Of a DNA stretch of 64,000 nucleotides, positions 27,952 to 36,105 are shown piece after piece. Source of the DNA: Helicobacter ganmani (GTDB lineage Bacteria; Campylobacterota; Campylobacteria; Campylobacterales; Helicobacteraceae). Position numbers and translations under genes: made by a program. The notes beneath the pieces are model-generated. The model had not been told where the DNA came from, ran no database searches, and worked only from the letters and a program-made list of their open reading frames with translations. How positions within the stretch are numbered: the first letter of the stretch is position 1; the number at the start of each line of letters is the position of its first letter. The stretch lies in contig NZ_NXLS01000007.1 of NCBI RefSeq assembly GCF_003364315.1, positions 1-64,000 of the forward strand, written 5' to 3'.

Positions 27952-28751
27952 AACACCTAAAATTAATTTGTAGCGTAGTGATGATAATCTCTACAAATGG
28001 ATTACTCGCGCAAGAGAAAGCAGAATCTTTGCCAGAGATTCCAACTCTCAACATTGATATGCAAAAAAATCCAACACCCCCTAGCGACGCCCAAACACAA
28101 CCCAAAAACAATGCGCAAACAGAAATATCAGAGCCTAATGCTCCCTCTCTAACAGAAAACAACAATGAAACCAATGCAACCAAAAGAGGACGCGACCCCT
28201 TTACACCTATGATTACCCCAAAAGAGAGTGGGCAAATTACCAACGCTCCACAGCTTGATTTATTCACTAAAACAGAGTTGATTTTACCCTCTACTGCTAG
28301 AAAAATCAAAAAAATTACTTTAGAATACCAGAATCTTAATGGCTCTATTACAAGCATTGAGCAGAATCTTGAGGGAGATATTGATTGGCATTTTCCTTTG
28401 ATTTTAAGCCAAGAAGTGCGGCCACAATCTCCCAAAACTTTAGAGAAACAAGACTTTACTTTGGGTAATCTATTTGATTTTAACATCACAAAACAAAAGA
28501 TTCAATTCAAGACTTCTCTTCGTATGCTTCGTGATTTCACCCTTGCTTCGCCTACACGTTTGGTATTGGATTTCAAAGCACCCAATAAAACCTCGCTTCA
28601 AGAGACTTTTGATTCACAAATTCCCTCTATTCCAAAGATTTCTTTAAGCACACATTTGGATTTTTATCGCATTACATTCAATCTTGATGGGCAGTATAAA
28701 TACAAAATCACCCAAAATTCATCTGGAAATTACGAGATTGAACTCTACTAA
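27948..28751 (+). CDS. AMIN-domain periplasmic protein
   Basis: 267 aa with a signal peptide (cleavage after LLA, about residue 21), a Pro/Asn/Gln-rich linker (30-95) and a C-terminal AMIN-like beta domain (about 165-267; RMLRDFTLASPTRLVLDFK, HLDFYRITFNLDGQYKY in part). AMIN domains localise envelope proteins to peptidoglycan or to the secretin/divisome. Overlaps the FtsB-like stop (ATGA). No amidase domain is attached. Confidence 0.75.
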   Translation: MKHLKLICSVVMIISTNGLLAQEKAESLPEIPTLNIDMQKNPTPPSDAQTQPKNNAQTEISEPNAPSLTENNNETNATKRGRDPFTPMITPKESGQITNAPQLDLFTKTELILPSTARKIKKITLEYQNLNGSITSIEQNLEGDIDWHFPLILSQEVRPQSPKTLEKQDFTLGNLFDFNITKQKIQFKTSLRMLRDFTLASPTRLVLDFKAPNKTSLQETFDSQIPSIPKISLSTHLDFYRITFNLDGQYKYKITQNSSGNYEIELY

Positions 28752-29229
28752 TTGCGTCCTTATCGGCTTTATGGGTAGTGGCAAAAGCACGATTGCCAAA
28801 GCCCTGCACCAAATCAATCACGCATTGGTTTTGGATAGCGATTCCATTATTGAAAGCAATGAGGGCTTAAGTATAAAAGAAATCTTTTCGCTCTATGGCG
28901 AAAAATATTTTAGAGATTTAGAATGTAAATTTTGCCAATTCATTGCACACAATGTCCAAAACGCAATTATCTCCACAGGTGGAGGAATGCCTTTGTTTTG
29001 CGATGTTCAATCAATGGGAAAGGTTTTTTTCTTGCATTTAGAATTTGAAAAAATTTTAAGCCGCTTCAATGCAGAAGAGAGAAATCAACGCCCTTTGTTT
29101 CAAAATGACGATTCCGCTTTAGAACTTTATAATACGCGCCTAAAGCATTACCAATCTTGCGCACACTATGTGATTAATGCAGACCAGAGCATTCAGGCAA
29201 TTACACAAGAAATTTTGGAGAAACTATGA
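28738..29229 (+). CDS. aroK: Shikimate kinase
   Basis: I choose the TTG at 28738, giving 163 aa, because P-loop GFMGSGKST then falls at residues 9-17 as in other AroK proteins; the frame is open further upstream but only through the AMIN gene. DSDSI (shikimate Asp), STGGGMP and NQRPLF (lid Arg) are present. It phosphorylates shikimate in aromatic amino acid synthesis. Overlaps the AMIN gene by 14 bases and waaF by 4. Confidence 0.88.
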   Translation: MNSTNCVLIGFMGSGKSTIAKALHQINHALVLDSDSIIESNEGLSIKEIFSLYGEKYFRDLECKFCQFIAHNVQNAIISTGGGMPLFCDVQSMGKVFFLHLEFEKILSRFNAEERNQRPLFQNDDSALELYNTRLKHYQSCAHYVINADQSIQAITQEILEKL

Positions 29230-30350
29230 ATAAGATTTTAGTTAGAATCCCAAATTGGCTAGGAGACGCTGTAATGGCAACTTTTGCACTAGAGATTCTA
29301 TTTTTGCGCTTTCCTCAAGCGCATTTTTATTTAGTCGGAAGTGCTACAAGCATTGCACTTTTCGCGCATTATCCCCGCGTAAGCATATTAGAAGACAAAA
29401 GCAAAAAGGCAAAGTTTAGAATCCCAAGCCTCTACCGACTTGCAAAATCCATTCCGCCTTGCGATTTGGGATTCACCTTTCAAAACAACTTCCTCTCTGC
29501 CCTTTTGCTTTACTTCAATGGTGCAAAATTTCGTGCGGGATTTGCAAAAGAAATGCGAAGTTTTCTGCTCACATTCCACCCCAAAAAACCCACAGACATT
29601 CACGAAGCTTCACGTTTTGCAAGACTTGTAGAATCCGCTTTGCACTCCCAAAGATTCCAAACTCAAAATCAAAACTTTGAATCTTTGGAGATTCCACCCA
29701 AACTCTACCTTAAAAAGCCAAATCTACAAATTACTTTACCGCAACATTTTAAAGATTCCAAAATTGCAGGGATTAATGCAGGAGCAGCCTTTGGAGTAGC
29801 AAAAAGATGGGAGGAATCCTATTTTGCGCAAGTCATTTGGTTTTTGTTAAGCCAAGATTATAAAATCATTCTTTTTGGTGTGCAAAGCGAAAATGCGATT
29901 AACGACAAAATACTAGAGTATTTGCGTGCGATTCCACATTTCACAGAATCTGCGTTCCAAAACATTCTCAATTTAAGCGGAAAAACTACAATTGAAAGTC
30001 TCATGGCATACTTTCTTAAACTTAACTTTTTGCTTACCAACGACAGCGGTCCTATGCACATTGCAAGCGCATTGGAGATTCCAACTCTCGCCCTTTTTGG
30101 ACCTACAAACATCAAGGAAACCTGCCCCTTTAATGCCAAAAATTCGCATATTCTCTCCCTTGAAACATTCCACCAAAAACTTCCTTGTATGCCTTGTATG
30201 CAACGCACTTGCCCTATTCCCAAAGATTCCACAGATTACCACACTTGTATGCGGAATCTCACACCAAATCTTGTCATCAACAAGATTCAATCCCTTATAA
30301 GCGAAATTAAAATACAATCCACCCAAAAATTAGCAAGTGAGCAACAATGA
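29226..30350 (+). CDS. waaF: ADP-heptose:LPS heptosyltransferase II
   Basis: A 374-aa GT9 enzyme: VRIPNWLGDAVMATFALEIL at 5-24, NAGAAFGVAKRW, LTNDSGPMHIASALEIPTLA near 275-295 and a Cys-rich end (MPCMQRTCPIP). It adds the second heptose to the LPS inner core at the cytoplasmic face. ATGA overlap with aroK and with mqnD implies one operon. Confidence 0.88.
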   Translation: MNKILVRIPNWLGDAVMATFALEILFLRFPQAHFYLVGSATSIALFAHYPRVSILEDKSKKAKFRIPSLYRLAKSIPPCDLGFTFQNNFLSALLLYFNGAKFRAGFAKEMRSFLLTFHPKKPTDIHEASRFARLVESALHSQRFQTQNQNFESLEIPPKLYLKKPNLQITLPQHFKDSKIAGINAGAAFGVAKRWEESYFAQVIWFLLSQDYKIILFGVQSENAINDKILEYLRAIPHFTESAFQNILNLSGKTTIESLMAYFLKLNFLLTNDSGPMHIASALEIPTLALFGPTNIKETCPFNAKNSHILSLETFHQKLPCMPCMQRTCPIPKDSTDYHTCMRNLTPNLVINKIQSLISEIKIQSTQKLASEQQ

Positions 30351-31210
30351 GAACTTTGAGCTTAGGACATTCTCCCGACGCAGACGATTTGTTTATGTAT
30401 TATGCGATTGCCTTTGGTTGGGTTAGCAATCCTAAAATTTATTTCCAATCCTGTGCGCTAGACATTGAAACACTGAATATTAAAGCCTTAAAGGGCGAGC
30501 TAGATATTTCTGCGATTTCCTTTGGAGTTTATCCTCTTGTGGCGCAGGAGCAATGCTTGCTAAGAACGGGAGTTAGCTTTGGAGAAGGTTATGGACCCAA
30601 ACTGATTAAGCTAAAGAGCAAGAATCTGAAAAAAAACTTCAAAGTTGCTTTAAGTGGTGCGCACACAACGAATGCTATGTTATTCAAAATTGCTTATCCG
30701 CAAGCAAGAATCGTTTATAAAAATTTCCTTGAAATTGAAAATGCGGTGTTAAGCGGTGAAGTAGATGCGGGCGTATTAATCCACGAATCCATTTTAACTT
30801 TTGATGAAAGGCTAGAAACAGAGCGAGAGATTTGGGATATATGGCGCGAATTAAACAAGCAAGACTTGCCTTTACCACTTGGGGGAATGTGTATCCGCCG
30901 CTCCTTGCCACTAAGTATTGCTATACTCTGCGAGGAAATGCTGACAAAAGCGGTTGAAGTCGCACTAGAAAACAAGCCGCTTTTATCCAAAATGCTCCAA
31001 GAGCGGAATCTCATTCGCGTAGATTCCAAACATCTAGAAACCTACCTCAACCTTTATGCTAACAAGGATTCCATAAGTCTAAGCAAAAAGCAGCTAGAAG
31101 CAATCAACGCGCTTTTTAGAATCGGTTTTGATTATAAAATCTACTCACAAATCCTAGAAGTGCGAGACTGCTTGATTCCAACCGAATATAAAGATTTCCG
31201 CAACAGCTAA
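30347..31210 (+). CDS. mqnD: 1,4-dihydroxy-6-naphthoate synthase MqnD (futalosine pathway)
   Basis: 287 aa with a periplasmic-binding-protein-like two-lobe fold: [16 protein letters not shown] at 7-22, [25 protein letters not shown] and [13 protein letters not shown], matching MqnD of Campylobacterota. It cleaves cyclic dehypoxanthine futalosine in menaquinone synthesis, the only quinone route in these bacteria. MqnA shares the fold, but the SPDADD and GVLIHE blocks favour MqnD. Confidence 0.85.
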   Translation: MRTLSLGHSPDADDLFMYYAIAFGWVSNPKIYFQSCALDIETLNIKALKGELDISAISFGVYPLVAQEQCLLRTGVSFGEGYGPKLIKLKSKNLKKNFKVALSGAHTTNAMLFKIAYPQARIVYKNFLEIENAVLSGEVDAGVLIHESILTFDERLETEREIWDIWRELNKQDLPLPLGGMCIRRSLPLSIAILCEEMLTKAVEVALENKPLLSKMLQERNLIRVDSKHLETYLNLYANKDSISLSKKQLEAINALFRIGFDYKIYSQILEVRDCLIPTEYKDFRNS

Positions 31211-32196
31211 ATTAGCCCTATTTTTTCTTTAGTTTCTTTATAGGTTGTAGCAGCAATCTCACGTGCGCGCGATTCTCCTTCTTGCAAGATTCTATGCAAA
31301 TAATCCTTTTCGCTACTTAGTTTTTCATAGGCTTGCCGAATCGGGCGCAATCCCTCAATTACGGCTTCTGCTACCCTTTCCTTTAACTTTCCATAACCTT
31401 GCCCCGCAAACTCTGCTTCAATCTCCTCTACTTTTTGTTTAGTAAAGCACTGATAAATATTGAGTAGATTATAAACACCCGCGCGATTCTTATCAAACGC
31501 GATAATCCCCTCACTATCCGTTGTTGCCTTTTTGAATTTTTTTATTATCGTTTCGGGTGTATCAATTAAAGCAATAGAATGGTTTGGCTTATCACTAGAG
31601 CTTTTACTCATTTTCTTTGTCGGGTCGTCTAACCCCATAATGCGCGCGCCCTCTTTCAAAATCAAAGGTTCAGGCACAACAAAAGTTTCTCCAAAATCCC
31701 GATTAAAGCGTATTGCGGTATCACGCGCTAACTCAATATGCTGCTTTTGGTCTTCTCCGACAGGCACGAGATTGCTTTGATAGAGCAAAATATCCGCACT
31801 CATTAAATTAGGATAATTAAAAAGCCCAGCTAGAATCTGCTTAGGATTCTTCGCACTCTTATCTTTGAACTGCGTCATTCTACTTAAATCGCCCATTGGC
31901 GTAATGCAAGTTAATAGCCACGCTAAAGAAGTGTGTTCTTGGATTTTGGACTGAATAAACAAAATGGACTTTTTAGGGTTAATCCCACAAGCAAGGAGCA
32001 TTGCACATAAATCATAGGTTTTTTCGCGCAGAATACTCGGATTTTGCGGAATCGTAATTGCGTGAGAATTTACCACACAAAAAATATTTTCATACTTTTC
32101 TTGATTTTCTACCCAATTTTTCACTGCGCCCAAATAATTTCCTAAATGGATATTGCCTGTGGGTTGAATCCCAGAAAACACGCGCGACTTTTGCAT
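31207..32196 (-). CDS. trpS: Tryptophanyl-tRNA synthetase
   Basis: 329 aa from ATG 32196; the frame extends 33 bases further, but [19 protein letters not shown] should be near the start. HIGH-like [15 protein letters not shown] near 195, and [19 protein letters not shown] confirm class I TrpRS. Convergent with mqnD and overlapping it by four bases at the stop codons. Confidence 0.95.
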   Translation of the reverse strand: MQKSRVFSGIQPTGNIHLGNYLGAVKNWVENQEKYENIFCVVNSHAITIPQNPSILREKTYDLCAMLLACGINPKKSILFIQSKIQEHTSLAWLLTCITPMGDLSRMTQFKDKSAKNPKQILAGLFNYPNLMSADILLYQSNLVPVGEDQKQHIELARDTAIRFNRDFGETFVVPEPLILKEGARIMGLDDPTKKMSKSSSDKPNHSIALIDTPETIIKKFKKATTDSEGIIAFDKNRAGVYNLLNIYQCFTKQKVEEIEAEFAGQGYGKLKERVAEAVIEGLRPIRQAYEKLSSEKDYLHRILQEGESRAREIAATTYKETKEKIGLI

Positions 32197-32292
32197 AATA
32201 ATCCTTAATAAGTTTAAATCAAGCCGCAATTATAGCCAAAACTTAGACTTAAAAGAAAATTTGCTAAGATTTTACAAATAAAAGGAAATAAA

Positions 32293-33063
32293 ATGAGCAA
32301 AGACACATTGGCAAAGAGAATCATTCCGTGTTTGGATATTAAAAATGGACGCGTGGTTAAGGGTGTAAATTTCGTAGGGCTTCAAGACGCAGGGAATCCG
32401 ATAGAGGTTGCTAGACGTTATAATGACGAGGGTGCAGATGAGATTACCTTTTTGGATATTACCGCCACCCTTGAGGCAAGGAATACAACCCTTGCAATGG
32501 TGCGCAATGTTGCCAAAGAAGTTTTTATCCCGCTAACGGTTGGGGGAGGGATTTCAAGTTTGGAACATATTTATGATTTGCTGAATGCGGGCTGCGATAA
32601 GGTCAGCCTTAACTCCTCGGCACTTAAGAATCCTGATTTGATTACGCAAGGTGCAAAGCGGTTTGGTTCTCAATGTATTGTCGTAGCCATTGACGCCAAA
32701 AGGCGCACAAATGGGAAAGGTTGGGAAGTCTATACGCACGGGGGACGCAACAACACGGGGGTGGATTTGGAACAATGGGCAAAGGAATCCTGTGAGCGCG
32801 GAGCAGGTGAGATTCTGCTTACAAGTATGGATTGCGATGGGACAAAGGCAGGTTATGATTTAGAGCAGTTACGCGCCATATCTAGCGCGGTTGGGATTCC
32901 GCTTATCGCAAGCGGTGGAGCAGGAAGTAAAGAGCACATTTTGCAAGCCTTTTTAAATGGCGCAGATGCCGCACTTGCTGCGTCTATTTTTCATTATCAA
33001 GAAATCCACATTATGGATTTGAAGCAGTATCTAAAGGCGCACGGAATTGCAGTGAGGATTTAA
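32293..33063 (+). CDS. hisF: Imidazole glycerol phosphate synthase subunit HisF
   Basis: 256 aa TIM barrel. Catalytic Asp in [17 protein letters not shown] (Asp14) and VVAIDAKRR (about 133), phosphate sites [18 protein letters not shown]. It joins PRFAR and ammonia from HisH in histidine synthesis. Stands alone; a histidine-pathway HisF and a PtmG/LegA-type paralogue both exist in this group, and the strict HisF motifs favour the histidine enzyme. Confidence 0.93.
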   Translation: MSKDTLAKRIIPCLDIKNGRVVKGVNFVGLQDAGNPIEVARRYNDEGADEITFLDITATLEARNTTLAMVRNVAKEVFIPLTVGGGISSLEHIYDLLNAGCDKVSLNSSALKNPDLITQGAKRFGSQCIVVAIDAKRRTNGKGWEVYTHGGRNNTGVDLEQWAKESCERGAGEILLTSMDCDGTKAGYDLEQLRAISSAVGIPLIASGGAGSKEHILQAFLNGADAALAASIFHYQEIHIMDLKQYLKAHGIAVRI

Positions 33064-33096
33064 CGCGCCTTTGCGTGTCCTTGCAAGACTTGACAT

Positions 33097-33150
33097 TGCG
33101 TCATTGCGAAGCCCTTTAGGGCTGAAGCAATCTATAATCTTGCATAAAGA
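33097..33150. repeat. Dispersed TCATTGCGAAG...GAAGCAATC-type repeat
   Basis: TCATTGCGAAGCCC TTTA GGGCTGAAGCAATC is an imperfect inverted repeat of the kind scattered in intergenic DNA of Helicobacter and relatives. A related copy lies at 44978-45005. Confidence 0.5.
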
Positions 33151-33167
33151 AAAGAAACAATAGAATC

Positions 33168-33668
33168 TTACGCCTTAATTCCTTGCAGAATCTCGCTTAA
33201 AATGTCAATGGCTGCGCTTTTGCGCTTTTCAAAATGCGCTGGGCTTTCTGTCTCTCCCATATATAAGCCTCTTTGAATAGCAGTTTCAGATTCCAAAACT
33301 CCTAGCACATTTTCTAACATTTCTTTTTGTTCAGTCCTAGAAGCATTTGCAAAATTTTGATTCCAACTTACATTTGCCCTCTGCCAATTCACTTTAAGCG
33401 GGTCTGTGTTATGCTCTTTTGCATATTGTTGAATCGCAGAGACAATCTGCGCTGTGCGTACCATTCGCCCCTCATCACTATCCCAACTCACACCAAATTC
33501 ACTTAAATTAATAGCATTAGCCTTTTGTGATTCTCTATTCTCTGCGTGGTTTTGATTGTTTTGCATAGACAAAAGCACTTCAAAGGAAGTTGCGCTCTCT
33601 TGTTGGTTTTGTGTTGTTTGGTGGAAAAGAGGATTTTCTCGCACATAAGAATTTGTATTAACTTGCAT
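33168..33668 (-). CDS. Hypothetical protein, partner of a broken exported protein
   Basis: 166 aa, soluble, no signal peptide; Gln/Asn-rich first 60 residues, then an alpha-helical domain (TAQIVSAIQQYAKEHNTDPL; KEMLENVLGVLESETAIQRG) and a C-terminal helix. It starts 8 bases after the exported gene upstream. The pair repeats the arrangement at 1-3494 (exported protein then soluble partner, minus strand), but sequence resemblance to those partners is weak. Function unknown. Confidence 0.65.
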   Translation of the reverse strand: MQVNTNSYVRENPLFHQTTQNQQESATSFEVLLSMQNNQNHAENRESQKANAINLSEFGVSWDSDEGRMVRTAQIVSAIQQYAKEHNTDPLKVNWQRANVSWNQNFANASRTEQKEMLENVLGVLESETAIQRGLYMGETESPAHFEKRKSAAIDILSEILQGIKA

Positions 33669-33676
33669 AGGAATCC

Positions 33677-34269
33677 TTATTTAATGTAAATAGAAGTAGA
33701 TTTAGATACTGCTGCATTGTTGATAGATGTAGCTGTAAATTCAAAAGTTCCATTAGTATTTTTAGGCTTTGAAATATCCCAATAATCAATAAAACCATCT
33801 ACGATATTATCTCCATCTAAATCCACTCCTTCGGAGTCTAATTGTATTGCCTCATTTCCTGCAAATTTTGCTCTATCATAGCTATGTCCGCCATAACCTA
33901 CAACACCTGTATTAACTTGGAATGGCACTCCATCATGGTCATATGCAGTTTCAGTTTGATTATCATTAATGTATTCGCAGCCACCATATTTTCCAGAACA
34001 AACATCAAGAATTAATACTTGTGTAATCAAAGGTGCGGAGGCTTTTGGTTGAATTTTGGCATTTTCTTGATAGCCTTTTTTCATTTTCTCTAATGCCTTA
34101 TCAAATTCACCACTTAAATATTTTTGTTTGTTGGGCGAATTTGGTTCTAAAAAGATATTGACACCATTGCGCGTAATTTTCTCTTTACCCTCTGTGTGTA
34201 GTTATCCGCACCAAATGCGATTCCGCAACTCAAAGCACTAGCAAGCGCGAGACTTAAAAATTTTCTCAT
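33677..34269 (-). pseudogene. Exported protein with EF-hand-like loop, frameshifted near its signal peptide
   Basis: From ATG 34269 the frame gives a good signal peptide (KFLSLALASALSCGIAFGAD) and then shifts at about 34203: the sense continues one frame over as EGKEKITRNGVNIFLEPNSP and joins the long frame ending at 33677. One extra A in the run GATAAC would restore the frame as ADKLHTEGK. The mature part (about 175 aa) has an EF-hand/dockerin-like acidic loop VDLDGDNIVDGFIDYWD and two Cys. May be a true mutation or a one-base sequence error. Confidence 0.55.
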
Positions 34270-34503
34270 TTTTGACTCTTTTTAAAATTTAAGATATGCA
34301 GAATCTTAAGCAAAAAGTGTGCCATTATTCAAGATTCCATTTTTATTTATCTTTAATGCAAGATTTTAGATTGCTTCTCCTCTTGCTACGTTCTACCTTG
34401 CGATAACGCGGTAGCGCATTGACAATGAAATTTAAAGAGAGATTCTATTCCTTAAGCAAGATTCAATTAAAATTTCAAAATTTTATTTGTAGGAAGTAAG
34501 CGT

Positions 34504-36096
34504 ATGGTTCAAATTACCGGACTTGGTATGCAATATGCAACCAAAAAACTCTTTGAAAATGTGAATTTAAAGTTGGACAAGGGTAAGAGATATGGACTTA
34601 TTGGCGCAAATGGTGCAGGAAAATCTACCTTTTTAAAAATCCTTAGCGGAGAGATTGAACACACAAGTGGCGACATTGCTTTTGACCCCAATGCAAGACT
34701 TGGTGTTTTGGGACAAAATCAATTTGCTTTTGAGGATTTTAGCATTAAGGATTGCGTTCTTTTTGGCAACAAGCGACTTTATGACGCTATTAAAGAAAAG
34801 GAATCACTCTACAATGCAGGGGATTTTAGTGATTCTGTTAATGAACGTTTGGGTGAATTAGAGATGATTTGCGCGGAAGAAGACCCTACTTATGAATACG
34901 ATGTGCAAATAGAAAAGATTTTGGAGGATTTGGGATTCCCAGCAAAACAACACGAGGAGCTAATGAAAACGCTCACGGGCGGGGATAAATTTAAAGTGCT
35001 CCTAGCGCAAGTTTTGTTTCCAAAGCCTGATATTTTATTTTTAGATGAGCCGACAAACAATCTTGACTTAAGGGCGATTGCTTACTTAGAGGAGCAACTA
35101 AAACGACACGAAGGAACGCTTGTTGTTATCTCACACGATAGACATTTCTTAAACAGCGTTTGCACGCATATTTTGGATTTGGATTTCAAGAGCGTGCGAG
35201 AATTTAGTGGGAATTATGATGATTGGTATATCGCCTCTACACTGATTGCTAAACAACAAGAAATGGAGCGCAACAAAAAACTAAAAGAAAAAGAGGAGCT
35301 AGAATCCTTTATTGCGCGTTTTTCTGCAAATGCTTCTAAGGCAAAACAAGCCACAAGCAGACAAAAGCAGCTAGACAAACTTGACATTAAAAGCCTTGAA
35401 GTTTCAAGCAGACGCGACCCAAGCATTGTTTTTAAACCCAACCGCACGATTGGAAACGAAGCTTTAAATATTGAGAATCTCTCCTTTAGTTATGGAGATT
35501 TGTGTATTTTAAAAAATCTTAGCCTTACGATTCTGCCCGGAGACAAAATTGCACTCATCGGACGCAATGGAATTGGAAAAACAACTTTTTGTGAGCTAAT
35601 TTGCGAAAACCTTAAACCCCAAAATGGAATCATCAAATGGGGTGCAACGATTGAGCGAGGCTACTTTCCGCAAAACACTACCGAGCAAATCAAGGGCGAG
35701 GAAACACTCTATGAATGGCTAAGAGGTTTTGATAAAAAAAAGGAAGCGGGAGAGATTCGTAACGCACTTGGGCGAATGCTCTTTAATGGAGAGGAACAAG
35801 AAAAAAATGTCGGCGCACTTAGTGGAGGAGAGAAGCACCGCATAATGCTTAGCAAGCTAATGCTAGAGGGTGGAAACTTCCTCGTGCTAGACGAACCCAC
35901 CAACCATTTGGATTTGGAGGCGATTATCGCACTAGGCGAGGCACTCTATAAATACAGCGGAAATGTACTTTGCATAAGCCACGATAGAGAGCTAATTGAT
36001 GCGTATGCGAATCGTATTATTGAATTTAAAGAAAATAACGAAGTAGTAGATTTTCGCGGAAGCTATGAGGAATATCTCGCCTCACAAGAAGCTTAA
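34504..36096 (+). CDS. ABC-F family ATPase (YbiT-like)
   Basis: 530 aa with two ABC domains and no membrane segment. Walker A GANGAGKS at about 36-43 and GRNGIGKT at about 353-360; signature and Walker B FLDEPTNNLDL and LDEPTNHLDL; a charged linker (about 240-310, KLKEKEELESFIARFSANAS). This matches translational ABC-F proteins of the YbiT/Ettα group that act on the ribosome. The next gene starts 9 bases later on the same strand, so co-transcription is possible but functional linkage is not implied. Confidence 0.88.
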   Translation: MVQITGLGMQYATKKLFENVNLKLDKGKRYGLIGANGAGKSTFLKILSGEIEHTSGDIAFDPNARLGVLGQNQFAFEDFSIKDCVLFGNKRLYDAIKEKESLYNAGDFSDSVNERLGELEMICAEEDPTYEYDVQIEKILEDLGFPAKQHEELMKTLTGGDKFKVLLAQVLFPKPDILFLDEPTNNLDLRAIAYLEEQLKRHEGTLVVISHDRHFLNSVCTHILDLDFKSVREFSGNYDDWYIASTLIAKQQEMERNKKLKEKEELESFIARFSANASKAKQATSRQKQLDKLDIKSLEVSSRRDPSIVFKPNRTIGNEALNIENLSFSYGDLCILKNLSLTILPGDKIALIGRNGIGKTTFCELICENLKPQNGIIKWGATIERGYFPQNTTEQIKGEETLYEWLRGFDKKKEAGEIRNALGRMLFNGEEQEKNVGALSGGEKHRIMLSKLMLEGGNFLVLDEPTNHLDLEAIIALGEALYKYSGNVLCISHDRELIDAYANRIIEFKENNEVVDFRGSYEEYLASQEA

Positions 36097-36105
36097 AGGG
36101 CTAAT

